This document shows, one piece after another, positions 63,039-64,000 of a stretch of DNA of 64,000 nucleotides. Source of the DNA: Prosopocoilus inquinatus (Eukaryota; Arthropoda; Insecta; Coleoptera; Lucanidae). Under the pieces are notes generated by a model, which was not told where the DNA came from, ran no database searches, and saw only the letters and a program-made list of their open reading frames with translations. Made by a program: the position numbers and the translations under genes. How positions within the stretch are numbered: the stretch's first letter is position 1; each line of letters begins with the position of its first letter. The stretch lies in NCBI GenBank assembly GCA_036172665.1, contig CM069877.1, forward strand, positions 21,849,001-21,913,000, given 5' to 3'.

Positions 63039-64000
63039 GAAACAACACGCATTAGCGTTGTTCCTGTGAAGTATCTAATCGATCCTTACTCATCTATCAT
63101 GTTATTTGACGTTTTGGTGGACTCTAGTAACTCTGATGTGAGATACGAAGTTTTTGGACGCAGCGAGAGCTGGAAATGGTTTTAAATGAAACAACACGCA
63201 TTAGCGTTGTTCCTGTGATGTATCTAATCGATCCTTACTCATCTATTATGTTATTTGACGTTTGGATGGACTCCGGTAACTCTGATGTGAGATACAAAGT
63301 TTTCGGACGCAGCAGAAGCTGGAAATAGTTTTGAACGAAACAACACGTATTAGCGTTATTCCTGTGATGTATCTAATCGATCCTTTCTTATCTACTATGT
63401 TATTTGGCGTTTCGATGGACTCTAGTTACTCTGATGTGAGATACGAAGTTCTCGGACGCAGCAGAAGCTGGAAATAGTTTTAAATGAAACAACACGCATT
63501 AGCGTTGTTCCTGTGATGTATCTAATCGATCCTTATTGATGTATCATGTTATTTGACGTTTCGATGGACTCTAGTAACTCTGATGTGAGATACGAAGTTT
63601 TTGGACCCAGCAGGAGCTGGAAATAGTTTTAAACGAAACAACACGTATTAGCGTTGTTCCTGTGATGTATCTAATCGATCCTCACTCATCTATCATGTTA
63701 TTTGACGTTTCGACGGACTCTAGTAACTCTGATATGAGAAAAGAAATTTTCGGACGCAGCAGGAGCTGGAAATAGTTTTAAATGAAACATCACGCATTAG
63801 CGTTGTTCCTGTGTTGTATCTAATCGATCCTTACTCATCTATCATGTTATTTGACGTTTCGATGGACTCTAGTAACTCTAATGTGAGAAAAGAAGTTTTT
63901 GGACGCAGCAGGAGCTGGAAATAGTTTTAAACGAAACAACACGTATTAGCGTTGTTCCTGTGATGTATCTAATCGATCCTTACTCATCTATCATGTTATT
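63039..64000 (+). repeat. Second copy of the 55.2-kb block, cut by the window edge
   Basis: Matches 55,238-56,199, with GTGAAGTATC and CAGCGAGAGC as private changes. The window ends 68 bp into a monomer inside this copy, so the array continues and the true extent of this repeat cannot be judged. Confidence 0.8.

Larger units (their letters stand above)
1..64000 (+). repeat. 149-bp satellite DNA array, 430 complete monomers
   Basis: The entire window is head-to-tail copies of one monomer, with no interruption and no copy in reverse orientation. Successive GAAACAAC anchors fall at 8, 157, 306, 455, 604, 753, 902 and so on, always 149 bp apart except at 18 monomers with small deletions. First anchor (8) to last anchor (63,933) is 63,925 bp; adding the 145 bp lost in those 18 monomers gives exactly 430 x 149, so no foreign DNA is hidden inside. 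The consensus is about 40% GC. Divergence is mostly substitutions concentrated at a few variable sites that are linked into subtypes. Satellite arrays of this kind are typical of eukaryotic centromeric or heterochromatic regions; that location is inference. The array extends beyond both ends of the window. There are no unique stretches and therefore no intergenic regions to describe. Confidence 0.98.

Noticed and set aside
1..64000. Possible protein-coding genes or a tandem-repeat protein
   Set aside because: 149 is not a multiple of 3, so each monomer shifts frame, and the consensus has stop codons in all three forward frames (including TAG and TAA or TGA near the monomer end) and in all reverse frames. 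Open frames stay below about 200 bases in the consensus. No ribosome-binding, splice or domain signal was seen.
1..64000. CRISPR array
   Set aside because: There are no unique spacers. The conserved and variable parts are all of one repeat family, and the period is far too long.
1..64000. rRNA, 5S or tRNA gene cluster
   Set aside because: The 149-bp unit shows no 5S-like sequence and no cloverleaf. TTTCGATGG slightly resembles the core of a tRNA B box, but the adjoining bases do not fit and there is no A box at a suitable distance.
1..64000. Synthetic or simulated sequence
   Set aside because: Linked subtype variants, nested periods, hybrid monomers and shared lesions at consistent lags form a coherent history that random mutation of a repeat would not give. 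This cannot be excluded absolutely from sequence alone.
1..64000. A new gene-based defence, secretion or biosynthetic system
   Set aside because: No coding sequence exists in the window. What is of interest is the repeat evolution, and I do not claim more.

Overview
The whole 64 kb window is one uninterrupted, head-to-tail tandem array of a 149-bp satellite monomer. I found no gene, no transposon and no unique DNA in it. Taking the monomer as starting at the GAAACAAC block (first at position 8, last at 63,933), the 63,925 bp between these anchors plus the 145 bp missing from the indel-bearing monomers I could locate equals 64,070, exactly 430 x 149. So the window holds 430 complete monomers, all on the same strand, plus 7 bp at the left edge and 68 bp at the right edge, and nothing is left over. 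The array runs off both ends. It suggests a eukaryotic centromeric, pericentromeric or other heterochromatic block. The consensus is about 40% GC and carries about 9 CpGs per monomer (observed/expected near 1.5), so it is not CpG-depleted. That fits a genome with little germline CpG methylation, such as many invertebrates, better than a vertebrate or plant satellite. I cannot name the species.

The monomers are not random copies. They fall into recurring subtypes defined by linked variants, and the order of subtypes repeats at long periods (higher-order repeats, HORs). Layout: (1) 306-11,331 is a HOR of 37 monomers (lag 5,513 bp, rising to 5,960 bp where one copy has three extra monomers), with the tail of an earlier copy at 1-~350. 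(2) 11,332-12,374 is a short transition. (3) 12,375-38,593 is a second HOR family built from blocks of 29, 28, 9, 24, 9, 24, 9, 9, 30 and 5 monomers. Its centre is a 33-monomer (4,916 bp) unit, 22,207-27,122 and 27,123-32,038, whose two copies are almost identical. (4) 38,594-44,400 is a patchwork of older pieces: a domain-1-like segment, a 3-monomer repeat, blocks copied from 33.7-35.9 kb, and a 7-monomer unit. (5) 44,401-48,387 is a tandem pair of 14- and 13-monomer units, each carrying a monomer remodelled into a perfect 31-bp palindrome. (6) 48,388-64,000 is a right-hand domain with its own subtypes and shorter duplicated blocks (5, 9, 9, 6+6 and about 6.5 monomers).

The pattern is what repeated unequal crossover and conversion produce: hybrid monomers at block joints, one-monomer gains and losses, and the youngest, most homogeneous copies in the middle (about 20.9-33.4 kb) with related but less derived copies on both sides. 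Each monomer carries a 22-bp near-palindrome, a ClaI site (ATCGAT) and stop codons in every frame, and 149 is not a multiple of 3, so the array has no coding capacity. A subset of hybrid monomers matches the CENP-B box core at 8 of 9 positions, a weak but checkable hint. I did not find a gene-based or novel enzymatic system here. What is notable is the evolutionary structure of the array.
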